Notes: generated by a model from the letters alone, not told the origin. Positions 11,760 to 24,598 are shown, counted from the first letter of the stretch. The stretch: 64,000 bases of DNA from Lactuca virosa (GCA_928212115.1 CAKMRJ010003334.1:341855508-341919507); one strand, 5' to 3'. A program made the numbers and translations.

Positions 11760-12598
11760 GTTAGATTAGGTGTCTAAGCCAATAAATAAATTGGTATATA
11801 CTTGAATGTAAACCAGAGTCCTTTTGGGTTACCCTCAAATCTAGTAATTAACAAAATGACTTTTTGGAGAGAGATGTTGATTTATTGGTTTATTATAAGA
11901 TATTAAGATTTACAAATAGTAATAAATAATTTATTAATCTATTATAAGAATAATATATTAATTATAAATAGTATTGTTTAAGTAATACTTAATCAAAAAC
12001 TAATTGGAATTAATTTTAGGATTAATTGGATTAAATAAAAGTATAGGGACTAAAGATGACAATGTTCAAAAGTTGAGCATTGAAGGATTCCAGAACCTTC
12101 CCACGTGATGGGGGACGTTTTGGAGGTTCATAGGGCTTCTTGGAAGCCTTAGGGAGCAAGAAAAGGGATAAGAGTTATCTAAGGAAACCTGCCTTATCCT
12201 AGACTCCTTACTCACCTATATAAACCCCTATGTTCATTATTTTCATCCATCCCTTCTATAAGAGCCTTAGAACTGAAAATTCCAACCTCCCTCGTCTCTC
12301 CTCTCAAGTATTCTATTGTTAGGTTTTGGGAACAAACCATTAGAGACACGAGATTTCTTGTGCTTGCTTTCTGAAACTTGTTCAACAAGGAATTGTTTGA
12401 TTATTTACTAAAATAATCAAGAGGTATGTAAACCCTAAAACCTTTTATATATTTTGATTATAATAGGGTATTTCTAGGATTCTTGATGTTTAATTATTTG
12501 TTGCAATCAATAGAGAAAACTTAGATCCAATAGGTTGCATGTGAACATAGGGTTAAGTTTTTCCGCCACATTTTTTTTGTAATCTATAAAACCCTTTA
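11760..12598 (+). repeat. Copia-family LTR (C1)
   Basis: Starts TGTTAGATTAGGTGTCTAAGCC and is followed by TGGTATCAGAGT, so it is a 5' LTR. It is a diverged relative of the LTRs at 34368, 41383/51367 and 55211. The 3' terminus near 12598 has lost the usual CA. Confidence 0.75.
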
Positions 12599-12599
12599 G

Positions 12600-12611
12600 T
12601 GGTATCAGAGT
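12600..12611 (+). other. Primer binding site of C1
   Basis: TGGTATCAGAGT is one base off the initiator-Met tRNA complement TGGTATCAGAGC. Confidence 0.8.
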
Positions 12612-13747
12612 CATAGGGTTTCAATTGATCTTGCACAATGTTGAATAGATTAAAATTAGGGTTTATAGAAATTAAACCCTAACAGAGGAATTTTCGGTTT
12701 TTGCTAGGGTTCTTGAAACTCTAGCATACACCCTTAGAGTTTTTGAAATATGCTAAGGGTTCTTAAAATCCTAGCCTCCCTTAACCCTTTTCGAAAATTG
12801 AGGAGCCTCTTTTAGGATTTTCCTTGTTTCCTTATTTGTTATTTTAAAAGCTTTAAAATTTGAACAATTAAAACCTGATAAACCTTATCCCTATTTTCGA
12901 AAATTAAGGGGCTTTGGATTAGGATTAAATTCAAATTATTTTATTAATTGATTAATTGTAAATAATTATTTAATCCATAATGATTTAATTAATTTAATTA
13001 TTGATTTAATTAAAAGATAAAGATAAATCATAACTGGTTAATATTAATTAATTAAAAAGAATAATTTAAATAATTAATATTTGAACCTTATATTTTAAAA
13101 GGTTTTAAAATATACCTTATATATATTATTATTAAAATTTAATTACTATATGTATAAGACAAGTCAGTCGAATCGCTAGTACGCCTCATTCACGAAGCCA
13201 CGCTATAAGGGGGTATAAGGAAGCGACCTATAAAATGACCGTCATTGGGAGTCTATTCCCACTCACCGCTCCCTTGTATGGTGGAGGGTTGTTAGACGAA
13301 CGGATTTGATAGGACATAATTTCATTAAAATTATAATGATATAAAAGTACTAGAACCTTCTCTTAAAATACCTCTCTAGTTACTTTAGGAAAAATATGTG
13401 CTAATTCATGAAAACGTACATCATGCTTTATATGTCGTTAGTGGAGCGTGTGTGGTTAACCGACACACTAATAGGGACCATAAATAGATATGATGGGCAT
13501 CTTGAAAATTATCATTGTTGATGGAGTGTGTGCGGTTAACCGACACATCAATGTAAGATGATAAATGACATCGAGGTTGTCAGGCGGATTTGCATGATTA
13601 TTCACATCTCGTTTGTGATCATCGGCATCCCAGTCACAAAAGTGAGAGTGTAATCCAAGATTAAACATGTCATTGATAAGACTCAATGATTCTCAAAAGA
13701 TCTAGGAGTTTCATAAGATTGGGTTTGTAAACCCAATTCCTCGATAA
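12612..13747 (+). mobile_element. Leader region of copia element C1, truncated
   Basis: Non-coding. The segment at 13160-13310 and two copies of a roughly 28-bp GGTTAACC-containing block (13441-13468 and 13521-13548) match the leader of minus-strand copia element A near 50.0-50.45 kb. It ends abruptly at about 13747, where gypsy reverse transcriptase begins. No gag is present. Confidence 0.7.
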
Positions 13748-16024
13748 ATCTGTGATAATGTTCATAGATGACATTCTGATTTACTCAAAGAGCGAGCAGG
13801 AGCATGGAAAGCATCTGCGAGAAGTGTTAGAAGTTCTAAAGAAGGAGAAGATGTATGCAAAGTTCTCCAAATGTGATTTTTGGATTCGAGAAGTCCAATT
13901 CTTGGGTCATGTGGTCAACCAAGAAGGAATAATGATTGATCCAGCAAAGATTGAAGTTTTGATCAATTGGTAACGACCAAAAAGCCCCACGGAGATTCGA
14001 AGCTTTCTGGGATTAGCTGGATATTACCGAAGGTTTATCCAAGGCTTTTCTTCGATAGCTGATCCATTGACAGCTTTGACCCATAAAGGAGCTACGTATA
14101 CATGGAGTGAGAAGCACGAAGAAGCATTCGAGAAGCTAAAGAAGAAGTTATGTGAAGCACCAATTCTTTCTTTTCCTGACGGAGTTGAAGACTTCGTAGT
14201 TTAGAGCGATGCGTCTCGAGTTGGGTTAGGTTGTGTTCTATCCCAAAGAGAAAAGGTGATAGCATATGCATCGAGACAATTGAAAAAGCACGAAAAGAAC
14301 TACCCCACTCATGATCTGGAGTTGGCAGCGGTAGTATTCGACCTAAAGATATGGAGGCACTATCTTTATGACACGAAGTGCAAACTTTTCACTGATCATA
14401 AGAGTCTTCGGTATCTCTTTAATCAGAAGGAATTGAATATGAGGCAACAACGCTGGCTAGAGTTACTCAAGGACTACGACTGTGAGATACTTTACCACCC
14501 TGGTAAAGCAAATGTTGTCGCTGATGCTCTAAGTCGAAAAGTAAACCTTGAAAGGAAAAGACCAAGAGCGTTAAGAATTGAAGTTGTCTCAACAATTGTG
14601 GAAAGCATTAAGAAAGCTCAGGAAGAAGCTTCAGAGAAGAATAACCGAAAGAAAGAACGTTTGGGCAAAACGTTAGTGTTCGATACAAACAGTCAAGGAT
14701 TGAAGGTATTCCAAGATAGGATTTGGGTACCTAAGACGGGAGGGATAAGAGATCTTCTGATGGAAGAAGCTCACAAGACCATGTACTCGATTCATCCCGG
14801 CAGCACTAAAATGTATAGGATCTGAAACCCTACTACTGGTCGCCGACAATGAAGCTCGATGTTGCAAAGTATGTGGCCGAGTGCGTAACATGTGCGAGAG
14901 TTAAAGCACAACATCAGAAACCATATGGGAGTTTAGAACCTTTACCTGTACCCATGGGTAAATGGGAAGACATCACCATGGGTTTTGTAGCTAAACTGCC
15001 CAGGACAAAGAACGGTCACGACATGATTTCGGTGGTCGTGGATCGGTTCACTAAGAGTGCACACTTCATAGCAGCCAATGAGAGATGGTCTATGGATAAG
15101 CTTGCAAATGCTTACGTGAAGGAGGTTGTAAGACTTCATGGTGTTCCTTTAACGATTGTATCAGATCGTGATAGTCGTTTAACATCAAGGTTTTAGAGGA
15201 GTCTACAATAGGAAATGGGTACGAAGTTGTGTTTAAGTACAACTTACCATCCGCAGACTGATGGTTAGAGCGAAAGAACGATTCAAACACTGGAAGATAT
15301 GCTTAGAGCATGTACCCTAGAGTTCCAGGGTAACTGGGATGAGCACTTACCTCTAGTAGATTTTTCCTACAATAATAGTTTCCACTCGAGCATCAAGATG
15401 GAACCTTATCAAGACTTATATGAACAGAGGTGTCATACGCCGTCTTATTGGCTTGAGGCAGGAGAAAAGCAGTTTATGGGCCCCGAGATAGTCCATCAGA
15501 CTGCTGAAAAGCTGAAGGTGATTACGGAAAGGATGTTAGCAGCTCAAGATCGTCAAAAGAGCTATACTGACAAAAAGAGACGACTGATGACATTTGAAGT
15601 TGGAGATTCGGTTTTGCTTAAAGTCTCACCATGGAAGGGACTTATAAGATTCGGAAAGAGAGGAAAGTTGAGTCCAAGGTTTATTGGACCATTCAAAGTT
15701 CTTCAGAGGATTGGGAACCAAGATTACAAGTTATAACTACCAGAAGAACTAGATGGTATTCATAACACTTTCCATGTATGTTATTTGAGGAAGTTCACGG
15801 GAGAAGTTCCCAGCATAATTCCAATTTCAGAATTAAGGATGGATGAAAATATGAGGCTAATCGAAGAGCCTGAGGCAATTGTTGACCGTAAGACTAAGAA
15901 GTTACGACGCAAGATGGTTGACATAGTGCTTGTGTGTTGGAAACATACGAATGGGTTGAACCTCACCTGGGAGACAAAAAGTGACATGATGAGTAGCTAT
16001 CCACATCTGTTTGTTGATGCATGA
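13748..16024 (+). pseudogene. Broken gypsy pol (G1): RT C-terminal part, RNase H, integrase, chromodomain
   Basis: Starts inside reverse transcriptase just before the catalytic FIDD (13761-13772), so fingers and palm N-terminal sequence, protease and gag are absent. RT thumb, RNase H (DLELAAVVF, FTDHKSLRYL), the integrase zinc-finger region, the DDE core and a chromodomain tail follow in order. Disablements visible: TAA at 13972-13974, TAG at 14202-14204, a 1-bp loss near 14820, TAG at 15194-15196, further stops near 15210 and 15266, and TAA near 15734. E2 carries a relative of the same pol at 26838-28880. It cannot encode a working polymerase. The 5' edge is a sharp fusion to a copia leader. 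Confidence 0.9.
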
Positions 16025-16042
16025 TTATAGGACGAAATCATC

Positions 16043-16058
16043 CTAAGGGGGAGAGAAT
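16043..16058 (+). other. Polypurine tract of G1
   Basis: CTAAGGGGGAGAGAAT lies immediately upstream of TGTAACACCC, and nearly the same sequence precedes the E2 3' LTR. Confidence 0.85.
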
Positions 16059-18243
16059 TGTAACACCCGTGTTTCTTTGCTAAGCATTAGTATAATGATG
16101 TAATAGTCAGGGTCAACCATTGTAACTCATTTTGAAGTAATGAAGAGCAATTATGTCAATATTATGTGAATTATGTGCTTATATACTTGTTTATAACGAT
16201 ATAATAAATTAAGAATGAAAATAAGCGTCAAAAATAAAATAATATATAAACCCAATATCTATGAAGAAAGTTTTAGTGGTCGTGACAAGGATTTCGGAGA
16301 TATAAAGAACGCCGAAATCCGAGTTATAACAAAGAAGTTATGACCTGTCGAAGTTTTACGGCTGCACCGGCACGACACCGCGTAACGTAAAAAGTGAATT
16401 TTTGATAAAATACTTTTTAGCCTTAGCGATATAAACAAAATTCGTAGTATACGTTAAACCGAGAGCGTGCGTAAAAAGAACGTCCAAATCTGACTTTGTA
16501 TGAGGAAGTTACGATTTTTCTAAGATTTAGCACAACAATGCACAGCCCGAAATTCGAATTTTAGATCGGTTGATTTTTAGCCAAAATAATCTAAATGAGA
16601 AATGAAGATATTGTTAATAGGAGATCAACGATAAACATACAGTCGAAAACGGAGCTCGTATGCGAAAGATATGGACGAAAATTAGTCCTTACTCTTCAAG
16701 CGCGGCGAATTCGATACAGTTTTGTAAATATAAGATAGAATGAGAATTAGCCGACGGGGTCTAAATGAAAGTTGTAATGCTCATAAATACCAATGCGTAG
16801 ATATAAATAATGTCGATAATAGAGCTCGTATGTTAAAGATATGGACGAAACTTAGTCCCAACTCTTCGAGCGCGAAAAAGAGCTTTCCGGCTCAGAAGCT
16901 CTGCTCCAGCGGAGCCCGGTTTTTAAGAAAACCCGTTGTAAGTGAGATACGCCTACCCTATTTTAAATATAGCTTATACTTAAATATAATATCGTTATTA
17001 TGAACCTATAAATAAGATTTATCAGTGATTTAAAGTCGTTATACTGATTGAACTACTTACGGGAGAGGTGTCTAGAATGGTCACGTTGGGTTTGGTTGTC
17101 AGATTTCAGAAAATCTATATGCCGAAATGGTCCTGCCTCCCAACTGTCCTGCCTGGCTGATCCTTACTTGATAAATCATGAAGTAGACTCTGAGTTACTG
17201 ATGAATCTGGACTAATAATTAGTCGCAATGAATGTTAGACTAAAATCTAGTGGTAATGATACTAGGTTTCGTCGAAGGAAAATAAATTAAGCGAAGCGCT
17301 GTCTGAGTTCGGAGTCACCACCTTAACAAGTGAGTGTATAGTTACTTTCATCTTACACATAGATATGAAGTATTTTATATAAATTACGTGCTATGTGTGC
17401 ATATTATCTGTTTACCTGATATCTATGTTGGATGAACGTTTTATACATGTTTTAAATGATTTAAACTGTATATGTATTTTATATCAACAAATATGTTGGG
17501 TAAAACATGGGTAGATGTAATAGTTGGTGTGTGGTGAAATAAAACGATGAAAGGCCTCGATGTTGATGATGATCTAGTCATCTAGCAGAGTATAGATGAT
17601 GACCACAGACTATTCTGTACAGTCTAGTGGCACGCTAGCAGGCTCGCAACCTGTAGGTGTTTGTGAACGATGTGGTCACCGGTGTACTCCATCCCCCTCA
17701 TGGTTGCCTTATGGACATTTATTGATGGGGAACCCCCTTAGCATTAATGTCCATCCTGATGATAATCCTTAGGCTAGGTCCCTTATGATAGGTGTTTTAG
17801 GGACGTAAAGTAAGGATAACGGGAACGGGTAATCGGGTTGTTTGGTTTGATGAAATTAATAAACTTATTTATTGTGGGTTGAAAACCCTATGTGCTCAAC
17901 AGGCTCCTAAGCCTGACCCACTCAGTTTCTTGTATTACAGGTAGTGGCACAAGAGCATAGTTGGATGACTTGATGATGGATTATGGATTATAGGCCAGTA
18001 GATATAAATAAATGTTGTAAGGCCTATGTTGATATGTTTATGCTTTTGATCTGTATTGACAATGACATCCCAAAGTTTTAATATAATGAAATACATTTCT
18101 TCGGAAATGCTTTGATAAATCTTTATCATATTTTCTTTTGGGAACAAATTCCGCAACACTTTTCTTTAAAATGTTACTCTGATTTTCAAACAAAGCATAA
18201 ACAAATCGGTCTTTTTTCTGGCCGTGAAAATAGGGATGTCACA
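16059..18243 (+). repeat. 3' LTR of gypsy fragment G1
   Basis: About 2185 bp, TGTAACACCCGTG...GGGATGTCACA. It is homologous to the E2 LTRs across both ends (the GACAAGGATTTCGGA, ACCGAGAG and CAAATCGGTCTTTT blocks) but shorter. It lacks the GC-rich upstream block with the G-box and the doubled GGATAGGGTGAG repeat of E2. Confidence 0.8.
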
Positions 18244-19053
18244 ATGATGAACCTCATGACTGTTTTGTCTGTCTGTTGCCACAATTCAATAACTAGAGAC
18301 AAATTGACTTTGAACGTTGACTTTTTTACTAAGTTTGACTTTAAGTCAAACTTTAGGGTTTAGATCATAGATTGATGTTTGAACCTTATAAATATATAGG
18401 TGGGTGTTGTATCGATTTCCTTATGTGTGTCAAGTTGTATGGATATCTGCTTCCATTTGTGAGGCGAGTTCTCACTATACTTTGTACTACAATATGGATC
18501 CTTTGTATGATAGGATGTTGGTATGTTGTAGAGTTATGTTAGGCAGGTAGATTTATTGTGATTACCTATGCTTGTTTGTTGGTAGTTTGTTGTCATATGC
18601 ATATGTAGACATATTGGGGATGGGTTGAGGCGGTCCAGCTGTGTGCTGAAGGCAAAGATACCCAGAGTGGTCCAACTTTATATTGTAGGCCCAAGGAAGG
18701 TGGTCCAACTTTATGTTAAAGGCCCAAGTGGCGGTCCAGCCCAATGTTGTAGGCCGTGTATGCATGCATTGTATGTGTATTGTTGTGTATGGTATTTTGG
18801 AGAAATCATTAAGATTTGGCTTACAATTGTGGATTTAAATATTTCAGGTAGTTATGAGGATCGAGGTAAAGCAAAGGCGTGACTGTACACACTATCCTAG
18901 AGATTTCATATTTATGAGAGATGTTATGTTACTATGCTATGATTGATTCCATTTTATGAAACAATTGTCTTATTGGTGTTTGACTTCTATGAAAATGGCT
19001 TCTATTCCTCTTTCAAAAAATTAAAAATTTTACCATGGTTTTTGGGACGTTAC
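18244..19053 (+). repeat. Truncated gypsy-type LTR, 3' part (X)
   Basis: Ends GGGACGTTACA at 19053. Before the end it shows the same order as LTRs F and H: a minisatellite, a GGAGAAATCATTAAG block (compare GAGCTCATTGAG), a TTTCAGGTA segment and a T-rich end. The LTR start is missing. Confidence 0.6.
18629..18755. repeat. 31-37 bp minisatellite in LTR X
   Basis: Four GGTCCAAC/GGTCCAGC units begin at 18632, 18669, 18702 and 18733, each with a GTAGGCC or AAGGCCCA partner. Confidence 0.75.
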
Positions 19054-19938
19054 AGTATTATAATCGTGTAATTGTTGGAAAAACATGATCTTAAGTTCTA
19101 ATTGTACAATAGTTTCTTAAACACTTTTTAAGTTAATCGGGCTCATTAACGAGCTTATCGAATAAGAAATCCTATTTGTCTAGCACTTGTTTACAAGCTT
19201 TTCAAGAATGACATTAAAATCAACCTTTTGGGTTGATTTTAAAAGCTAATAAAATGGTTAATCAACTATGGTAAAATGATGCATAAAAAGAAACCTAACA
19301 GTGTTGTCTAAAATATTTTATCTTCCAAATATTTAAAATAAATTAGGAGAGGTGTGGTGGGTGAGATTTTTTTTGGGTTTTTTGATTTAGAATAATAAAA
19401 GAAATTAAAGAAATTAAAAATAATTAATTTGTTTTCAAAAAAATAATTAAAAATATAGTAATCCAATAAAGTAATATTTATTAATATATAAATATTATAT
19501 TTTAAAAAAATTATTAATATATAATCCAATAAAGAAGAATTAATCCAATAATTTTTTTTTAAAATTTAATAATACAATAAAGTAATATTTATTACGACAC
19601 AATATTATATATTATAAACAATACTTATTAATCTATATTTCCCAATAAAACTATTAAAAAAATTAATTAAATGAAATTAGTAATCCAATAAAGTAATATT
19701 TATTAATATTTAAATATTATATATTAAAAATAATATTTATTCATCTCTAATAAATCAATCAAAATTTAATTCAATAAGAATAAATTAAAAAAAAAACTAG
19801 TTAAAGGAATTAATGTATATTAATTGAATAGAATTAAAAAAAAAAGATGAATAAACGGTTATTGTAGTTTGGTTGCAGAAATAGTATTCGATGATAAATA
19901 TTGTTTTAAAAAAATTAGCAACTAAGCTGTTAAAGTTA
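19054..19938. repeat. AT-rich spacer with a 111-bp triplicated unit
   Basis: The unit starting AT(C/A)CAATAAAGTAATATTTATTA occurs at 19461, 19572 and 19683, with spacing of 111 bp. A perfect 12-bp inverted repeat with a 5-base loop is at 19214-19242. I see no coding sequence. Confidence 0.6.
19214..19242. repeat. Perfect 12-bp hairpin
   Basis: TTAAAATCAACC (19214-19225), loop TTTTG, then the exact complement at 19231-19242. Confidence 0.85.
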
Positions 19939-22030
19939 GGGTGCGTTTAGTATAGAGAAACAAAATTACAGCAGAGAATGGAAATGCAGAGAAAAAGAAT
20001 TAACATGGAGAAAGAGAACTGATTCCACTGTTTGGTAGAACTGGGGAATCCATTAGAGAAATATTTATGAGAATCATTTCTCTTGTTTGGTTGTATTAAG
20101 CAGTGAAAATGGAAATGAGTATTTTATTTTCGAACAACATTTTATTTTATAAAAATGCATTATGATGTACATCTTAATTTGTAAAAATATGCATCTTTTA
20201 TGCTTATAATTTTTCATTTTAACATTATTTGATACAAAATAATTTATTTTCTTGTCAATTAATATTATTCTTTATACATCAAGTATTGAAAAACATATTT
20301 CTAATATACAAGAATAAGTTACAAATAGATCCAAACTTTAAGAAAAAAATATTATCACACCACATAATAAATACAAAATATAAACAATAATAATGAAATA
20401 ATAATATAGTTGTTCGATCATTAAACATAGTATCAACACCACAAAATGAATAATGAAGTTTTTAATAAAACATGGAATAAAAGAATTGTTGGTACGCCTT
20501 CCACTCCACTCTTTTTCGTACAATTCGTTGTTGCAAAGTTGATCGTGTCATCTACATATATACAAACAAGTAAGAGTTGGTGAAAAAATCTAAAAAAATG
20601 TTGAAATAGTTTACAACAATCCTAACAGCCACTGTTTATAGTGGCATAACTCAGCAAAAACTAGACCAAATAAGTTATTTTATATCCTAAAGCGTAGACA
20701 GGAGCGCATACTACAATCTGAAAAAAAACATCACATCATTCCGAGCTGATATGAAGATTTTATGATAATTCAAAGTTGGACAAAAAAAATATAAAAAAAG
20801 TTGAAATACTTTACAAAAATCCTAACAGTTACTGTTTAGAGTTGCATAACTCAGCCAAAAATCAACCAAACAAACTATTTTTTGAGCTTGAAACATAGAC
20901 AAGAAAAAGGACTACAATCTGGAAAAAATCACCTCGTTCCGAACTCATATGCAAATTTTATGATGCTTCAAAGTTGGACAAAAAATATAAAAAATGCTGA
21001 AATACTTAACAGCAATCCTAACAGCTACTGTTTAGAGTTGCATAACTCTCCAAAACTCAACCAAACAAACTATTTTTTGAGCCTAAAACATAGAAAAGAA
21101 AGAGGACTACGATCTAGAAAAAAATAACCTCATTTTGAAATCATTTGCAGATTTTATGATGCTTCAAAGTTGGACAAAAATCTAAAAAATATTGAAATAC
21201 TTTATAACAATCTTAACAACCCTTGTTTATGGCTGTATAACTTAGCCAAATCTTAATCAACTAAGGTGTTTTATGATCATACAATGTAGCGAAGATAGAG
21301 GAGTACAATTTGGTAAAAAAAATAAGGTAATATCGATCTAGTATGAAGATTTTATGGGGGTTCAAATTAGACAAAAAGTTTAAATGACAAACAAACCTAA
21401 TAAGCAATAACACATGCAAGAAATCATTACAGTATAAAATCCAGACCAATTCATCTTAAAATAAGAGATTGATTACATACGATCCAATTGATGAAACACA
21501 AACAACAAAAACTCAAAATCCATTCTAATCTTAGGCTGAATACTTTGGATTTCAGAAATAATAACATGACAATTTCATTCAAAATGAGAAACAAAAACGA
21601 GGGGTTGTGTAAACATTGCAAGATTAATATTCATACCTTGATTTGGAAGAATGTGGTGACAAAATCGACAAGATGAAGCAACCCAGAAGCAACCATAAGC
21701 GTGATGTCGTGTTGATGTCGCTAGTTGTGATCAATTAGCTAGCAATGTAGGGAAAACGAAGAGGAAACGTAGCCGACTGCATGAAATCCAACACGTTGGT
21801 ATGAAAAAAAAATCAATGTACTCAAGGGGGATCGAATGGGGGAAAACTTGATTTCTCTGCTTTTTATCTGATTCTCGACCCATCAATAGGTTTCTTTTCT
21901 CACATTTTTTCTCTTAAAATAGAGAATGAATTTGATGGAAAAGGAATTGATTTATTTCACAATTATTAATTTTTTGTATTAACCAAACAAGAGAAAAGGA
22001 ATCAATTCATTTTCCCTTGTCTTAATTTCA
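19939..22030. mobile_element. Possible non-autonomous DNA transposon with internal tandem repeat
   Basis: The left part carries TCTCTTGTTTGGTT at about 20081 and the right part its inverted copy AACCAAACAAGAGA at about 21980. The left edge begins GGGTGCGTTTAG, a motif type common at ends of small plant DNA transposons. Four tandem units of about 197 bp lie between them. No transposase ORF is visible. Neither a clean terminal repeat nor a target duplication was established. Confidence 0.3.
20577..21385. repeat. 197-bp tandem repeat, four diverged copies
   Basis: The segment (G/A)(T/C)TGAAATA-(C/G)-TTTA..CAATCCTAACA recurs at 20600, 20800, 20996 and 21191 (spacing 200, 196, 195), each followed by ACTGTTTA...GCATAACTC and, later, a CAAAGTTGGACAAAAA segment. 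The fourth copy is the most diverged. Confidence 0.8.
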
Positions 22031-22103
22031 TTTGTTTTATTCATTTTCCCTTGTTTGCAAAATATCTCACTTTGAGGACTTTCAAGGAAAACGTCACGCC
22101 ACT

Positions 22104-22235
22104 GGTCCCTGTGGTTTGTAAAATACATGAAAGGTCCTCCTGCCATTAAACCTAACTTTTCAGCTGTTAGATTTAATTGAAAAAGACTATTAAACCTTGT
22201 ACCAAATTTGCAATATACTACAAACCTCAAGGACC
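22104..22235. mobile_element. MITE-like inverted-repeat element
   Basis: GGTCCCTGTGGTTTGTAAAAT at the left is matched in inverted orientation by the right end around ACTACAAACCTCAAGGACC. The core is about 132 bp. Non-coding. Superfamily not determined. Confidence 0.5.
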
Positions 22236-22294
22236 ATTTGTGTAATGTTGTAAATTTGTAATTTTTTATATATATAAATTATAAATATAAATTT

Positions 22295-22295
<1 letters not shown>

Positions 22296-22353
<58 letters not shown>
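22296..22353. repeat. (TA)n microsatellite at the H LTR boundary
   Basis: About 57 bp of pure TA ends where the H 5' LTR begins. Confidence 0.9.
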
Positions 22354-22356
<3 letters not shown>

Positions 22357-22530
22357 AACATCCTGTTTCGAATTGTTCCCAATTTGAATGGGTGATCAGA
22401 GGGATGGGTGTTATCAGGCTTCGGAACCTCAAGGGTTTGAGTTTGGACCCAATTGGAGTTAGATAATGTATCTTGGTTGCTAGGGTATTCAGTTGGGGTC
22501 TTTGGACCAAAGGGTAATTCGGTTATTATA
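22354..22530 (+). repeat. H 5' LTR, first segment
   Basis: Aligns with 39070 onward (CATC/TTCTGTTTCGAATTGTTCCC...). The expected terminal TG has become TT, next to the TA microsatellite. Confidence 0.85.
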
Positions 22531-23398
22531 TGTAACGCCCATGTTTCCACGATAGACATTTATGATGATGAAATAGTCTAGGTCAACCTTTGTAACTCAT
22601 TTTGAATAAATGAAGAGGAATTATGTGATTATTATGTGAATTATGTGTTTTATGCTTAATTATTAGGATTTAATTAATTAAGAATAAAAATGAGCGTCGA
22701 AAATAAATATTAGATAAAGCCGATATCTATTAAGAAATTTGTAGTGGTCGTAACAAGGATTTCGGATATAAAAAGAATACCGAAATCCGAGTTATAACAA
22801 AGAAGTTATGACCTGTCGAAGTTTCGCGACAAAACCGGCACGGCGCCGAATGACGTAAAAATTGAGTTTTTGATAAACTACTTTTTAGCCTTGGTAATCT
22901 AAATGAAAGTCGTAGTGTTCGTTAAACCGAGAGTATGCATAAAAAGAACGCCCAAATCTGACTTCGTATGAGGAAGTTATGATTTTTCTAAGTTTCAGCT
23001 TAGCGGTAGACAGCTAAAAACTCAAATTTTAGATCGAGTGATTTTTAGCCGACACAACCTAAACGAGAATCGAAGGTCTCGTTAATAGTAGTACAACGGT
23101 AAAAAGACAGACGAAAACGGACGTCGGATGAAGAAGTTATCAATTTTTAACGGATTTCCTGTCCCGGTCTGTTAAAAATAATAATATTAAAATTAAAGTC
23201 AAAATTAGCCGACGAAGTCTAAACGAGCGTTGTAGAGCGTAATTTTACCTACGCATGCATATAAAGAACGTAAAAACGGAGCCCGTATGCGAAAGTTATG
23301 GATTTTAGAAGTTTTGGCTCAAAAATCGAGAAAAACACGAAATCCGAGAAATTTCGCATGGTCCGGAATAGGCCACGTCACCCTCGCTCGTAGCTTGC

Positions 23399-23404
23399 CA
23401 CGTG
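23399..23404 (+). promoter_or_regulatory. G-box in E2 5' LTR
   Basis: CACGTG in the context GCCACGTGTCC, about 300 bp upstream of the TATA box. G-box/ABRE-like cores are bound by bZIP and bHLH factors in plants. The 3' LTR has the same site at 29785-29790. Confidence 0.6.
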
Positions 23405-23702
23405 TCCGAATTGCTGAGTCATCCGAGGCCAGCTGGCGAGGCGTGTCGCACCATCCTCGCACCGAAGGCTTGGCCAATCAGAAGCTGCCCCGTGTCTGAC
23501 TCGTGGCGCGTCCGAAGCCAGCTGTCCGACCCGCGTGTCGCAACCCTCGCATCCGAAGCGCAGGTCCAATAGGCGTTTGACGCGTGACCCTTCGTGTGTC
23601 CGAGCCTCGCACGAACTACCTGGAGCCTCGCATGCGAGCCACCTGGACCCACCTGCCCTTCGCTGCTGCTGCCACCTGCCCTCTCGGTCCGAAGCCTCCC
23701 CC

Positions 23703-23710
23703 TATAAATA
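23703..23710 (+). promoter_or_regulatory. TATA box, E2 5' LTR
   Basis: TATAAATA in a CCCCC-TATAAATAGAAGGGTG context. The 3' LTR equivalent is at 30091-30098. Confidence 0.8.
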
Positions 23711-24598
23711 GAAGGGTGTGAGACCTCCCGGGTATATTTTAGAAAATTGCCATTTTACACCCTAAACTCAATATTTCTTCCATTCCAACTTCCCCCAAAG
23801 CCCCGGTATTATACCAAACACCCAAAATACGTTCCGAAGTGCCCGAAGACCCGAAAAAATTTATCTTTTCGGTTTTGAAGCCCAAACCTCGCATAGCCTG
23901 GTTTCTCAATAAAACTCTCGGTTTTATTAGAAACGATTGTTTTAGAAAACGAAGTGCTGCCCAGTTATCAATAAATCAGGTGAGTGTGTAGTCACTTTCA
24001 TCTTACACCTAGATATGAAGTATTTTCTATAAAATACGTGCTATGTGTAATTATATTAATTGTTTATTTGAGATGACTATTGAATAGATGTTTTATACCA
24101 GTTTTAAACTGTATATGCATTTTTATCTACAAATATGTTGGTTAAAACATGGGCAGATGAATTAGATGATGTGTGATGAAATAAAAATTGATGAGAGGTA
24201 TCGATGTTTAAGATGATTTAATCATCTAGCAGAGTATAGAAAACGACCACAGACTATTCTAGATAGTCCAGTGGAATGTTAGCAGACTCGTAACTTGTAG
24301 GTATTATTGAACTATATGTTCATTAGATGTTTTTGAACTATGTGTTCATCCGATAGTTCTTCTTTTTGACACTATTACGTGTCGGGTTACGGGAGCGTAC
24401 GGGAGTACTTTATTAGTATTTTTCCCTATACTTTTTATTTTGAAGAGCTTTGGAGTCTTCGTTACTTTTATGAAGTGACAGGATGAGCTTCATGTGTCAG
24501 CGTTTCCTTTCACAAAGTAATTGAGGGAACTTCGTAGACTGGCAGATAAAGTGTGTCGGTAATAGACCACTACTAGGTATGTCTGGTGTTATATTGCC

